NCBI RefSeq assembly: GCF_000280925.3
Contig: NZ_CP012109.1
Coordinates: forward strand, 2,748,501 to 2,812,500
From: Myxococcus hansupus
Lineage (GTDB): Bacteria; Myxococcota; Myxococcia; Myxococcales; Myxococcaceae
Direction: 5' to 3'
DNA length: 64,000 bases
Shown here in pieces: positions 18,537 to 27,600 of this stretch; within the stretch, counting starts at the first letter, position 1; every line of letters begins with the position of its first letter. The position numbers were made by a program, and so were the translations under genes. The notes under the pieces are model-generated. The model did no database searches. It was given only the letters and a program-made list of their open reading frames with translations, and had not been told where the DNA came from.

Positions 18537-18962
18537 ATGTCCGGTGACAACGTCGTCGCGCCCCCCGCCAAGAAGCTCCGGCGGCCGGTGGAGGAGGTTC
18601 GCGCGGAGCTTCTGGCCGACGCGGACGTGAAGGAGCAGGCCCGCCTGCTCAAGGTGCCGCTCGCGGACTACGTCGAGAAAATCATCGACTACGCCCTCAA
18701 CCCGGAGAAGCCGCCCCAGATCCAAATCGTCCCGGACGAGGAGCTGAAGGCGAAGGACCCGAACGTGCCCACCATCGCGGAGGTGGAGGCGCACCTGCAG
18801 GGCATCATCGACGGTGACGTCGTCATCAGCCGCGCGCACCAGCGGGACGGCTTCAGCGACAGCGACAGCGACGCCCGCTACAAGGCCGCGCTCGGATCCG
18901 ACACCGCCCCGACGGGCGCCCCCGAAAAGCGCCAGGGCCCGGACAAAACCCCGAAGAACTGA
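18537..18962 (+). CDS. Small charged protein of unknown function, possible RiPP substrate
   Basis: 141 aa from the ATG at 18537, preceded by an AGGAGA ribosome site 8 bases upstream. No signal peptide, membrane segment or cysteine is seen. Residues ~20-60 are helical and charged (VRAELLADADVKEQARLLKVPLADYVEKIIDYAL). The tail from ~100 is low-complexity and rich in Ser, Asp, Lys and Pro (GFSDSDSDARYK ... PDKTPKN). It is not a recognised family. A helical leader-like front with a flexible Ser/Thr-containing tail, directly after two tRNA-dependent LanB-type enzymes, makes it a candidate substrate or scaffold peptide. That is inference; it may equally be an unrelated conserved protein. Confidence 0.6.
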   Translation: MSGDNVVAPPAKKLRRPVEEVRAELLADADVKEQARLLKVPLADYVEKIIDYALNPEKPPQIQIVPDEELKAKDPNVPTIAEVEAHLQGIIDGDVVISRAHQRDGFSDSDSDARYKAALGSDTAPTGAPEKRQGPDKTPKN

Positions 18963-19023
18963 TCCACGCCGGAGGGGCCGGGGCAGCTCCGCCAGGGAGT
19001 CTCCTGGCCCCTGGGTGCTGGCC

Positions 19024-19067
19024 AAGTCCCTGAAATCGCAGGGACTTCACGGGGTGTCCGTTTTTTT
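19024..19067 (+). terminator. Hairpin plus T-run, terminator- or attenuator-like
   Basis: A perfect 9-bp stem, AAGTCCCTG / CAGGGACTT, with a 6-base loop occupies 19024-19047. A run of seven T follows at 19061-19067. A competing shorter stem, GGAC (19042-19045) with GTCC (19056-19059), would sit directly before the T-run and excludes the 9-bp stem. The site lies 62 bp after the 141-aa gene and about 100 bp before the Gly/Ala-rich gene, so it could end the upstream transcript or regulate read-through. Confidence 0.45.
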
Positions 19068-19165
19068 CAGGGCGCTGGGAAACAAATGCCCCGACCCCCC
19101 GACAATTCCCACATCAGTCACATTTGCTGGCCGCCAGACGGCCACGCTCGAAAGGGGCAGTCACC

Positions 19166-19567
19166 ATGTCCAAGGCATTCAAGGCGATCGGCAAGGTCCT
19201 CAACGTCATCAAGCCGTTCGTGTCCATGGTCAACCCGCTGCTCGGCGCGGCGATTGGCTTCGCGGGCAACCTGGCGCAGGGCAAGAACCCCATCCAGTCC
19301 CTGCTCGGCGCGGCGACGGACCTCATCCCCGGCGGCGGCGCGTTCAAGAACACGATTGGCAAGTTCGCCAGCAACTTCCTGATGGAAGGCGCGGGCGGCA
19401 ACAGCCTGCTGAGCGGCGCGCTGAACCTGGCCACGGGCAAGGGCAAGGTCACCGACGTCATTGGCGACATGCTGAAGAACACGGCCAAGACGGGCCTGAG
19501 CCAGCTCGGCATGAACAACGCGGCCGAGCTGTCCGCGCAGCGGATGTCCCAGTTCCTGGTGTCGTAA
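19166..19567 (+). CDS. Gly/Ala-rich amphipathic small protein
   Basis: 133 aa from the ATG at 19166 with an AAGGGG ribosome site 8-10 bases upstream. The sequence is strikingly rich in Gly, Ala, Asn, Leu and Lys, with repeated small-residue helices (NPLLGAAIGFAGNLAQGKNP, SLLGAATDLIPGGGAFKN, NSLLSGALNLATGKGK). It has no cysteine, no secretion signal of the Sec type and no double-glycine cleavage site followed by a short core. Such composition is seen in pore-forming bacteriocins and in phage or contractile-particle accessory proteins, but no family is recognised. It lies 12 bp before the next gene and so is probably co-transcribed with it. It is a second possible substrate or effector of the LanB-type locus (inference). 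Confidence 0.65.
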   Translation: MSKAFKAIGKVLNVIKPFVSMVNPLLGAAIGFAGNLAQGKNPIQSLLGAATDLIPGGGAFKNTIGKFASNFLMEGAGGNSLLSGALNLATGKGKVTDVIGDMLKNTAKTGLSQLGMNNAAELSAQRMSQFLVS

Positions 19568-19579
19568 TATCCTGGGCGG

Positions 19580-19960
19580 ATGACACTCGAACCCTACGTC
19601 CCAGAGCTGCACTTCGAGCACATCAAGGCTTGGTTGCAGTCCTGGGACGAAATCGTCACCCCGGACGGCCTGCCCAAGACGGGCTTCGTGGTTCCCGGCA
19701 AGGCCGCGGGGTTCATGTACAGGACCGACAGTTCGCTGGCCCTGATTGAAAACCTCGTCGCCGCTCCGGGACTGTCGAAGGAAGAGCGCAACGAAGCGGT
19801 GGACCTCGTCGTGGCGGCCATCTGCAAGGAGGCCACGCAGCAGGGGTTCAAGATTCTCCTCGGCACCACCCAGTTGGATGCGGTGGTGAAGCGCGCGGAG
19901 AAGCACGGCTTCATCTACGTGGATGGCGGTTTCCACGTCATCGCGTTGCGGCTCGCCTGA
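19580..19960 (+). CDS. Small GNAT-like protein lacking an obvious acetyl-CoA loop
   Basis: 126 aa. The order of elements fits the C-terminal part of the GNAT fold: strand LALIENLVAAPG, a long helix NEAVDLVVAAICKEATQQGF, strand KILLGTT, helix LDAVVKRAEKHGF, strand HVIALRL. The usual acetyl-CoA pyrophosphate loop (R/Q-x-x-G-x-G/A) is not evident between the first strand and helix, so enzymatic acetyl transfer is uncertain. It may be a binding or immunity-type partner for the Gly/Ala-rich protein encoded 12 bp upstream (inference). The stop is followed after 1 bp by the flavoprotein gene. Confidence 0.55.
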   Translation: MTLEPYVPELHFEHIKAWLQSWDEIVTPDGLPKTGFVVPGKAAGFMYRTDSSLALIENLVAAPGLSKEERNEAVDLVVAAICKEATQQGFKILLGTTQLDAVVKRAEKHGFIYVDGGFHVIALRLA

Positions 19961-19961
19961 C

Positions 19962-21053
19962 ATGCGCCCTGGCGCGGACATCGTGATTCTGGGAGCCGGC
20001 GTCGTGGGCCTTTCGGCCGCGCGCCGGCTTTCTGTTTTGGGCGCGACCGTCACCGTGCTGGACGCCGTGGCGCCGGGAGGCCGGGGCTCGCGCGCCGCCG
20101 CTGGGGTGGCCATTCCCTCCGTCCGGTTGTTCGACGACCCGGTGATGCTCGCGTTCGCCCGGGCCGGCCGCGCCACGCTGACCGAGGACCTGGCCGCGTT
20201 GCCCGGCGGCACCTCGCTGCGGCGTGGGAACGGCATCCTCCGCATCGTCCCGGACGCCAAGGCGCGCGACGCGCTGGCGGCGAAGGCGGCGGGGGACGCG
20301 GAGGGGCTCGGCACGTGGCGGGACGCCGCGAGCCTGGTGTCCCTCGAGCCCGCGTTGGAGGGCACGCCTCTGTTTGGCGCCTTCGAGACGGCGCAAGGCC
20401 ACCTCGTGGACACGGATGGCTACGTGGACGCGCTCTTGAAGGCCGCCACGGACGCGGGCGTGCGGACGCGGTTGGGCGTGGCCGCGCGGGCCGTCACGGA
20501 GACCTCCACGGGCGTCGAGGTCCTCACGGAAGGCGAGACGCTCCGTGCGGATCAGGTGCTGGTGTGCGCGGGGCCCTGGTCGACCCAGGTGGACGGCCTG
20601 CCCGCGTTGCCGCTGAAGCCCGTGCGGGGGCAGATGCTGGTGGTGCACCAGCCGGGGCTGCACCTGACGCGCGTCGTCTCCGGGCCCACGTACCTGGCGC
20701 CCTGGCGCGACGGCGAAATCGTCGTCGGGGCCACCGAGGAGGACGCGGGCTTCGTGGAGCAGGTGACTCCTGCGGGCCTGCTCCACCTCAGCGCCACCGT
20801 GGCGAAGCTGGCGCCGCGGCTGCGGGATTCCCGCTTCGTTCGCGCGTGGGCGGGCCTGCGCTCGGCGACGCCGGATGGCCGCCCGTACATCGGCCGTCAT
20901 CCCGGCCTGGAGCGCGTGTTGCTCGCCACGGGCCTGGGCGGCCAGGGCATCCTCACGGGCGCGCACACGGGGGCCCTGCTCGCGGAGCTCGCGGCGCAGG
21001 GCCACTGCGCCGCCGCCGAGCCCTTCGCACCCTCGCGCGTCAGTACAGGTTGA
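19962..21053 (+). CDS. FAD-dependent amino-acid oxidase, glycine oxidase (ThiO)-like
   Basis: 363 aa from the ATG at 19962. The N-terminal dinucleotide-binding motif IVILGAGVVGLSAARRL is followed by the acidic end of the second strand (VTVLD). Further DAO-family features are a GPWSTQVDGLP segment, PVRGQMLVV, GPTYLAPWRDGEIVVGATEEDAGF and the C-terminal FAD-contact region ATGLGGQGILTGAHTG. Family members oxidise glycine, sarcosine or D-amino acids with O2, giving an imine and H2O2; ThiO supplies iminoglycine for thiazole synthesis. No thi genes are nearby, so the substrate is open. It may belong to the preceding small-gene group or be independent. It overlaps the convergent TPR gene by 14 bp. 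Confidence 0.85.
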   Translation: MRPGADIVILGAGVVGLSAARRLSVLGATVTVLDAVAPGGRGSRAAAGVAIPSVRLFDDPVMLAFARAGRATLTEDLAALPGGTSLRRGNGILRIVPDAKARDALAAKAAGDAEGLGTWRDAASLVSLEPALEGTPLFGAFETAQGHLVDTDGYVDALLKAATDAGVRTRLGVAARAVTETSTGVEVLTEGETLRADQVLVCAGPWSTQVDGLPALPLKPVRGQMLVVHQPGLHLTRVVSGPTYLAPWRDGEIVVGATEEDAGFVEQVTPAGLLHLSATVAKLAPRLRDSRFVRAWAGLRSATPDGRPYIGRHPGLERVLLATGLGGQGILTGAHTGALLAELAAQGHCAAAEPFAPSRVSTG

Positions 21054-22944
21054 CCGGGTCGAAGGGGCGGTTGAGCTTCGTCCGGGCGCGGGGGAGCGCG
21101 CCGTGGATGGCCTGCGCGTCTCCCTGCGACAGCGCCTCCTTCAGCACCTGCGTCTGCTGGGGCCAGGTGGTGCTGGCCTCGGCGTAGCGCAGGGCCTGGG
21201 ACCAGTCCGTGCGTCCTCCCGCCAGGGCCTGTCCGGCCAGGCTCTCCGCCGTCTTCAGCGGGTCGCCAATGGCGCGGGCGTGCTCCTCGGCGCGGGCGAA
21301 CCAGTCCACGGCCGTCGCCTGCTGCTGGTCGTCCAGGAACAGCCGCCCCAGCTCCGCGGCAATCACCTGCCGGTGGAAGGAGTCGCCCAGCGCGTCGGCG
21401 TTGGCGAAGGCCTCGGTGAAGTGGGCCACGGCGGCGTCGCGCTCACCCGCGCCCAGCTCCAGTCCCGCCAGCCGGTAGCGGTGGTGCTTGGCGAAGTTCA
21501 CGCCCCAGCTCTCGCTGATCTTCTCGAACCGGCGCCACGTGGAGATGGCGTCGCCGTACTGCCGCGCCGTCTCCTGGAGGTAGCTCGCGTTGGAGATGAG
21601 GTTGATCTTCAAGTGCGTGGCGCTGGCGTCGTGCAGATCCCCCACGCAGCGCATGGCGAGCTTTTCCTCCACCAGCGCCTTGTCCAGCTTGCGCTCCTGG
21701 AACCAGGTGAGCGCGCAGACGTTGCGAAGCCAGCCCTCTTGCAGCGCGCGGTCTGGCGCGGTGCTGCGCTCCAGGGCGGCGAGCCCCGCGGCGACCTCTT
21801 CCCGCGCGTTGGGAAGCTGCCCGAAGCGCTTCGTCAGCGTGAGTGCGCGGAACATATGGAGCCGCGCCACCATCTCCGGAGGAATCCGGCACGCCAGCCC
21901 CCGGCCGAAGGCCTCCATCGCCGCGTCATGCGCGCCGGTGTAGACGTGGACCACGCCCATGCTGCGCGCGAACAGGGCCCGCAGCTCCTCGGCGTCGCCC
22001 AGGCTGCTCCGGTCAATCTCGATGGCCGGCGTCGCGAAGCCCGTGTCCAGGCTGTCCCAGGCCTGGAGGACACGCCCGGGCAGCGAAGCGGCTTCGCCCT
22101 CCGCCAGCGCCGCCAGGCCCCGCTCGGCGGCCAGCATGGCGCCTTCGTAGTTCGTGGTGAAGAAGCAGCTCCGGATGGCGAGGATGGCCGCGGCCACGCG
22201 CGTCTCGGGGGCCTGCGCCGCATCCACCGCGAGCTGGAGATACCGCCCCTCCAGGTCCACGGGGGCCTCCAACGCCCGGCGGGACACCGGCCCCGGCGTG
22301 GGTGCCCGCGGCGCGCGCAGCCGGTCGCAGAGCGAGTCCAGGTAGGCCTGCCGCCGGGCCTCGAACGCCTCCGCGCCGTGCGGCCGGCGCACGTTCCACC
22401 CCGTCATCAACAGGGTGCCCTCCAGGCCCTCCAGCCGGCTCCACTCGGCGGCGCGCATCACGGCGCGCAGGCTGACCAGGTCACACTCGCCCGCGCCGTG
22501 GAGGACCAGCGGGCGGCCACTGGCGCGCAGCGTCTCCACGAGCGCCTTCGCGGCCACGTTGAGGACCCAGAACATCTGTTCGGATTCGCGGTGGAGCCGT
22601 CGCTCGGAGGGCGTCAGCGCCAGGTCGCTCAGGTCCGGCACGCCGTCGATGGCGCCCGGGAAGAGTCGGTTCCACTCGGAGGGGTTGGCGAGCGACAGGG
22701 CTCGCACCGCGTCGGGCGCGGCCTCTTCACACGCGCGGAGCACCTTCCGCAGGCCGCCGAAGGCGACCGGCAACGCCACCCCCACGTCCACTTCGATGGC
22801 GTTCGAGGGCAGGGTGACGGGACGCGCCGTCTCCACGGTGACAGCCAGCTCGCCGCGGGGACGCGCGACATGGGGACTCACGGGAGGCTCCTCGAAGGGG
22901 GGCGCAAGGCCGGGATGAGACACAAATACCTGTCTCATGCGCAT
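21040..22944 (-). CDS. Large TPR-type helical-repeat protein
   Basis: 634 aa from the ATG at 22944, chosen because an AGAGG ribosome site lies about 7 bases upstream; GTG 22950 and ATG 22938 are alternatives. Residues ~35-185 form a predicted alpha/beta domain (AIEVDVGVALPVAFGG, RPLVLHGAGECDLVSLRAVMRAAEW). It resembles the Walker-B region of STAND-type regulators, but no Walker A is present. From ~200 onward the protein is helical repeats of TPR type (AMLAAERGLAALAEG, AMEAFGRGLACRIP, AVAHFTEAFANADALG, AVDWFARAEEHARAIG). No membrane or export signal is seen. It may be a peptide- or protein-binding regulator; the target is unknown. It is convergent with the flavoprotein gene. Confidence 0.75.
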   Translation of the reverse strand: MRMRQVFVSHPGLAPPFEEPPVSPHVARPRGELAVTVETARPVTLPSNAIEVDVGVALPVAFGGLRKVLRACEEAAPDAVRALSLANPSEWNRLFPGAIDGVPDLSDLALTPSERRLHRESEQMFWVLNVAAKALVETLRASGRPLVLHGAGECDLVSLRAVMRAAEWSRLEGLEGTLLMTGWNVRRPHGAEAFEARRQAYLDSLCDRLRAPRAPTPGPVSRRALEAPVDLEGRYLQLAVDAAQAPETRVAAAILAIRSCFFTTNYEGAMLAAERGLAALAEGEAASLPGRVLQAWDSLDTGFATPAIEIDRSSLGDAEELRALFARSMGVVHVYTGAHDAAMEAFGRGLACRIPPEMVARLHMFRALTLTKRFGQLPNAREEVAAGLAALERSTAPDRALQEGWLRNVCALTWFQERKLDKALVEEKLAMRCVGDLHDASATHLKINLISNASYLQETARQYGDAISTWRRFEKISESWGVNFAKHHRYRLAGLELGAGERDAAVAHFTEAFANADALGDSFHRQVIAAELGRLFLDDQQQATAVDWFARAEEHARAIGDPLKTAESLAGQALAGGRTDWSQALRYAEASTTWPQQTQVLKEALSQGDAQAIHGALPRARTKLNRPFDPVNLY

Positions 22945-23093
22945 CCTCACATCCTCTCAGGAACCGAGGCAAATGGGGCTGCCTCGAAAATGACGTTTCA
23001 CCATGCGTCATTCCCGGCATGTCCCGATGCGTCGAGCCTCGCCCCCAGGCGTTCCGCTCCCAGCGGATGCCGGTGTGTCACGGCCCGGATGCT

Positions 23094-23402
23094 TCAGTCG
23101 TGCGTGCCGATGTGCTGATCGCCGTGGTGGTCGCAAATCCAGTGGAAGGCACACGAGCAGGCGACCGCGCGCGCCTGGGTGCAGCACCGGCCACCGAAGT
23201 GCTCCGGCAGGGGCTCCGCCTCGTCGTCCTCGGGCGGCTCCGGCAGGCACCGGGGGGCGGCGCGTCCAGACTCGGCCGGCTCGTTGTCGCAGCAGCCGCG
23301 CTCCATGCAGCCGGGGCACAGCGACAGCTCGCAGTTGGCACACCAGTCGAAGATTTCACCGGCGTTTCCGCGGCGCTCACATCCTCCACAACTGTCGAAC
23401 AT
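23094..23402 (-). CDS. Small Cys-rich, probably zinc-binding protein
   Basis: 102 aa with 17 cysteines and several histidines. A GGAGG ribosome site sits 8 bases before the ATG. Cysteines are arranged as ribbon-like pairs and knuckles: CGGC near the N-terminus, CANC ... CPGC, a CC pair, then CC, CSC, and a C-terminal cluster with C and several H (CDHHGDQH). The middle is acidic and Pro-rich (PEPPEDDEAEPLPEH). It is probably an intracellular zinc or other metal-binding protein; no named family is recognised. It stands between divergent genes with its own promoter region. Confidence 0.65.
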   Translation of the reverse strand: MFDSCGGCERRGNAGEIFDWCANCELSLCPGCMERGCCDNEPAESGRAAPRCLPEPPEDDEAEPLPEHFGGRCCTQARAVACSCAFHWICDHHGDQHIGTHD

Positions 23403-23612
23403 GGACGACCTCCAGTCGCATGCCCGTGAAGGTAGAGCGGGGGTCTGACAGGCGAAGCGTCCAGTCGGTCACGCTCCGGAGGCAAAGGCTTCCATCCGTG
23501 AACGTCTCCTGGCGGGAATGTGGGGCAATGAACCGTCGTGAGAAGACGGGCGCGCGTGATTGGAACAAGCTGGCGGCCGGGCCCGTCTTACTTGGGGGAA
23601 GGAGCGACGCCC

Positions 23613-24164
23613 ATGCGCAAGCAACGGCGGATCATCGGTGTCTTCGGTTCTGGCAAGGAGGACCACGCGGAGCGCGTCATCCCGCTGGTGCGCTGGATTG
23701 CCGAAGCGGGGTTCGACTTGCTCACGGGGGCGGGCAGCGGCGTGATGCGCACGGCGGCGGATGCCTTTGTCCAGGTGGAGTACCGGCATGGCATCTCCAT
23801 TGGCATCGTCCCGGGCACGGTGACGGGCAGGGAATACAAGCCGCGGTCGGGCTACCCCAATCCCAACGTGGAGCTGCCCATCTACACGCACCTGCCGCTC
23901 AGCGGCGAGCAGGGGACGGATCCGCTCAGCCGCAATCACATCAACGTGCTCACGCCGCACGCGCTGGTGTCGCTGCCCGGAGGCGCGGGCACCGTGGCGG
24001 AGGCCGCGCTGGCCCTGCGCTACGGCAAGCCCGTCATCCTCTACGGGCCGCCGGAGTCCTTCCGCCGCTTCCCGGCGGAGCTGGAGCGGACGGACTCGCT
24101 GGAGCGGGTGGCCGAGTTCCTCCGCGCCGCGGTGCGTGACCCGTTGCGTCTGGCCGCGCAGTAG
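23613..24164 (+). CDS. LOG-family (SLOG) nucleotide-sugar or cytokinin-type phosphoribohydrolase-like protein
   Basis: 183 aa from the ATG at 23613, which has a strong GGGGGAAGGAG ribosome site; an upstream in-frame extension to 23538 lacks one. The Rossmann-like fold begins IIGVFGSGKED and carries LLTGAGSGVMRTAADAF. The family hallmark PGGAGTVAEAAL (PGGxGTxxE) contributes the substrate and catalytic Glu. LOG proteins hydrolyse the N-glycosidic bond of adenosine 5'-monophosphates, and relatives (TIGR00725 type) bind molybdenum cofactor or nucleotide signals. There is no neighbouring pathway to choose between them. It is followed after 88 bp by a small membrane protein gene. Confidence 0.8.
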   Translation: MRKQRRIIGVFGSGKEDHAERVIPLVRWIAEAGFDLLTGAGSGVMRTAADAFVQVEYRHGISIGIVPGTVTGREYKPRSGYPNPNVELPIYTHLPLSGEQGTDPLSRNHINVLTPHALVSLPGGAGTVAEAALALRYGKPVILYGPPESFRRFPAELERTDSLERVAEFLRAAVRDPLRLAAQ

Positions 24165-24252
24165 CCCGGGCGAACGTCTAGAATGGGGCACTTGGGGGAA
24201 CGGGCCCGGGCCACCCAGGCAGGGTGGGCCGTGACGTCTCGAGTGCGCCATC

Positions 24253-24648
24253 ATGATCAGTGCCGAAACACCGCTCGCGAGCTGGTTCCTGGTCATCGCC
24301 GGGACGCTCTTCCTGGTCGTCTTCGCGCTCCCCCTGCTGCTGATGCCCCTGACGTGGGCGCGCTGGTTCGGGTGGCGGCTGCCGGAGGGTAACAATCACC
24401 TCACGGTGTACTTTGGCCGCTGCCTGGGGGCCGTGGCCCTGGCCATCATCCTGACGGCGGCGCGCTTCGTGTCCCGGCCGGGCCCTGCCATCTTCGACCT
24501 CATCGGGTGGGTGAGCGCGGGGATGGTCGTGGTCCACGTCTGGGGGGCCCTGAAGAAGGCGCAGCCGGTATCCGAGACGGTGGAGATCGGCTTCTATGCG
24601 GTGGTAGGCGTGCTCGCCATGTGGATTCGCTTCAACGCCCTCTCCTGA
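24253..24648 (+). CDS. Small integral membrane protein
   Basis: 131 aa with four hydrophobic segments: about residues 10-32 (WFLVIAGTLFLVVFALPLLL), 57-75 (CLGAVALAIILTAARF), 83-100 (IFDLIGWVSAGMVVVHVW) and 112-128 (IGFYAVVGVLAMWIRF). There is no signal peptidase site and no recognised family or catalytic motif. It ends 7 bp before the cyclase gene, so the two are probably co-transcribed; a membrane-anchoring or sensing role for the cyclase is possible (inference). Confidence 0.7.
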   Translation: MISAETPLASWFLVIAGTLFLVVFALPLLLMPLTWARWFGWRLPEGNNHLTVYFGRCLGAVALAIILTAARFVSRPGPAIFDLIGWVSAGMVVVHVWGALKKAQPVSETVEIGFYAVVGVLAMWIRFNALS

Positions 24649-24655
24649 GCGCACG

Positions 24656-27600
24656 ATGTCACCGGTGGACCTCGACCCCATCCTCGCGACGCTGGCGCCC
24701 TACATCCCCGGCGCCGTGCTCCGGCGTCTGGAGCGCACGGAGGCGCACGCGCTGCCGCTGGTGGAGCCCGTCCGGGGCGCCATCCTGCTGCTGGACATCG
24801 CGGGCTTCACGCCCATCGTCGTCAGCCTGAGCGGCGCGGGGCCCCGGGGCATCGACGCGCTCCAGCGGCTCTTGACGAGCTACTACACGGAGATGATCGA
24901 CGTCGTGAAGGACCACGGCGGCGACATCTACCAGTTCGCCGGTGACTCCATCCTCGCGTGCTTCGAGGAAGAGCCCGGCACGGGGCCCACCGGCGCGGTG
25001 CAGCGCGCGGCGCGGTGCGCGCTGGATGTCCAGGCCCGGCTGTCCCGCTTCGTCCAACTGGAGCTCTTGGGCCAGCGCTTCACCGTGTCGTCGCGCATCG
25101 GCATCGGGTTTGGCGAAGCCCACCGCGTGGTGCTGGGCGCCACCGGGCTGTGGATGCACCCGGCGCTCATCGGTCAGCCGCTGACGCAGGCGGTGGCGGC
25201 GGAGAAGCGCGCCACCGTGGGCGAGGTGCTGCTCAGCGCGGAGGCCTGGGCCCTGCTGCCAGAGCCCGCGCGCCAGGGCGTGTCCCGCGACGGCGCCTTT
25301 CGCTTGGAGCCCTCCGCGCCGCTGACCGCGCCACCGGCCCCGGCGTTCGTGCTGCCAGCGGGGGAGGAGATGGTGGCCCGGTGCTCGCTGCTGCTGCACC
25401 CGGTGCTCTTCACGAAAATCACGACGGCGCACCAGGAGTACAGCGGCGACTTCCGCGACGTCACCTGCTTCTTCCTCCGCTTCAACAGCGCCCGCGCCAC
25501 GTCGAGCACGGAGGACTTCACCCGCGAGCTGAACGCCTTCTACGAGTACGTCCAGCGAGAGAGCGCGCACCACGGCGGCGTGCTGCTGATGACGGACTTC
25601 ACCGACAAGGGGAACGTCCTCTACGTCATCTTCGGCGCGCCCACCGCGCTCCAGAGCAAGGAGGTGCTGGCCTGCCGGCTCGCGTGCAAGCTGATGCGGG
25701 AGCAGGAGTCGTTCCCCTTCGTGGAGGCGCTGCAGATTGGCATCGCCACCGGCCCGGCGTACTTCGGTGACATGGGCTCGCCCTGGCGCAAGGGCTACTC
25801 CGCGCTGGGCGAGGTGGTGAACATGTCCGCGCGCCTGATGACGCACGGTCAGGGCAGCGGCATCCACATCGACGCGCAGACGGAGCGCAAGCTGTACCAG
25901 GGCGGCTTCGCCACCGAGTTCGTGGAGGATGCGCGGCTCAAGGGCGTCTCGCGCACCGTCCCCGTCTACCGGCTCACGTCGGAGGTGCGCCGCAGCCTGT
26001 TCCTCAAGGGCAAGGGTGACATCGTCGGCCGCAAGCGCGAGCTGGCGACGCTGCGCCAATCCCTGGACGCGTCGTTGGGCGGTCAGGGGCGCATCTGCGT
26101 GGTGTCGGGCGAGGCGGGCATCGGCAAGTCCCGGCTCGGCGCGAAGGTGGTGGAGCTGGCGGAGGCCAAGGGCGCGCGCTGCCTCTACGGCATCTGCTAC
26201 TCGTACGAGATGTTCACACCCTTCTTCCCGTGGAAGGAGGTGCTCATCCAGCTCTTCGGCCTGCACGAAGGCGATGACGTGGACACGCAGATGTCGCGGC
26301 TCCGTCAGGGCTTCGCTGGGCTGGAGGACACGGGGCCGGAGTGGGTGCCGGTGCTGGCGGGCATCCTCGGGCTGCCCGTGGAGGAGTCACCGCTCACGCG
26401 CGACCTGGACGCGCGGCAGAAGAACCAGAAGCTCTTCCAGGTCATCTTCCAGCTCCTGGAGAAGCTGTCCCGCCAGACGCCGGTGCTGCTGTTCTTCGAG
26501 GACCTGCACTGGGCGGACAACATCTCCGTGGACCTCATCGAGTACGTCGCCGCGCGGCTGGCCTCGCTGCGGCTGACGCTGCTGGTGACGATGCGGCCGG
26601 GCGAGCACCTCAAGAGCCTCAAGGGGCTGCCGGGGCTGCACCGGTTGGACCTGTCCAGCCTGGACGACGAGGAGACGCGGGCACTGCTGCGGCTGCACCT
26701 GCGCATGGAGACGCCGGACACGGCGCTGGAGGAGATGCTCCAGGCCAAGGTGCAGGGCAACCCGTTCTTCATCGAGTCCATCGTCCAGGGGCTGGTGGAG
26801 AAGGGCTACCTGGGGCCGGTGGCGCCGGGCGCCGAACTCATGGAGCTCAAGCGCGGCCTCCAGGGCCTGGCGCTGCCGGACTCCATCCAGGACGTGGTGC
26901 TGTCGCGCATCGACCTGCTCACGGAGACGGAGAAGCTGGTGGTGCGCGTGGCGTCCGTGGTGGGGCGCATCTTCACGCTGGAGGCCGTGGCCGCGCTGGC
27001 GCCCGGCTCGGTGTCGCCCGAGCGCATCCGCGAGGCCATCGACACGCTGACGCGGCTGGGGCTCATCCTCCTGGAGATGGAGGAGCCCTTCACCTGCATC
27101 TTCAAGCACATCGTCATCCGAGACGTGGCGTACACCACGCTGCTGGTGTCGGCGCGCGAGGACCTGCACCGGCGCATGGCGCGCTTCATCGAGGCCCGCG
27201 CGGGAGACAACCCGGTGAAGTCCGCGGGCATCCTGGCCTACCACGCGCTTGCCGGGAACGACGAGGTGAAGGGCCTGGAGTACACGATGATGGCGGCGCG
27301 CAGCGCGCGCGAGCAGTACGCCAACGACGACGCGGTCCATCACTACAACCGCGCCATGGAGATTCTCGGCGGCACGTTGGCGCTGGACCCCGAGGAGGTC
27401 CTGCGCCAGACGCACGTCGTGATGAAGGAGCTGGCGGAGACCTTGCTCAACGCGGGCAACTACGCGGGCGCCATCCTCATGTTCGAGCAGTGTCTGGCGG
27501 ACGAGGAGCAGGTGCCGCGCCGCGCGGAAATCCACCTGGGCCTGGGCCGCGCCCACCAGGAGAAGGGCGAGTCGAAGCGCGCCATCCAGGAGCTGGAGAC

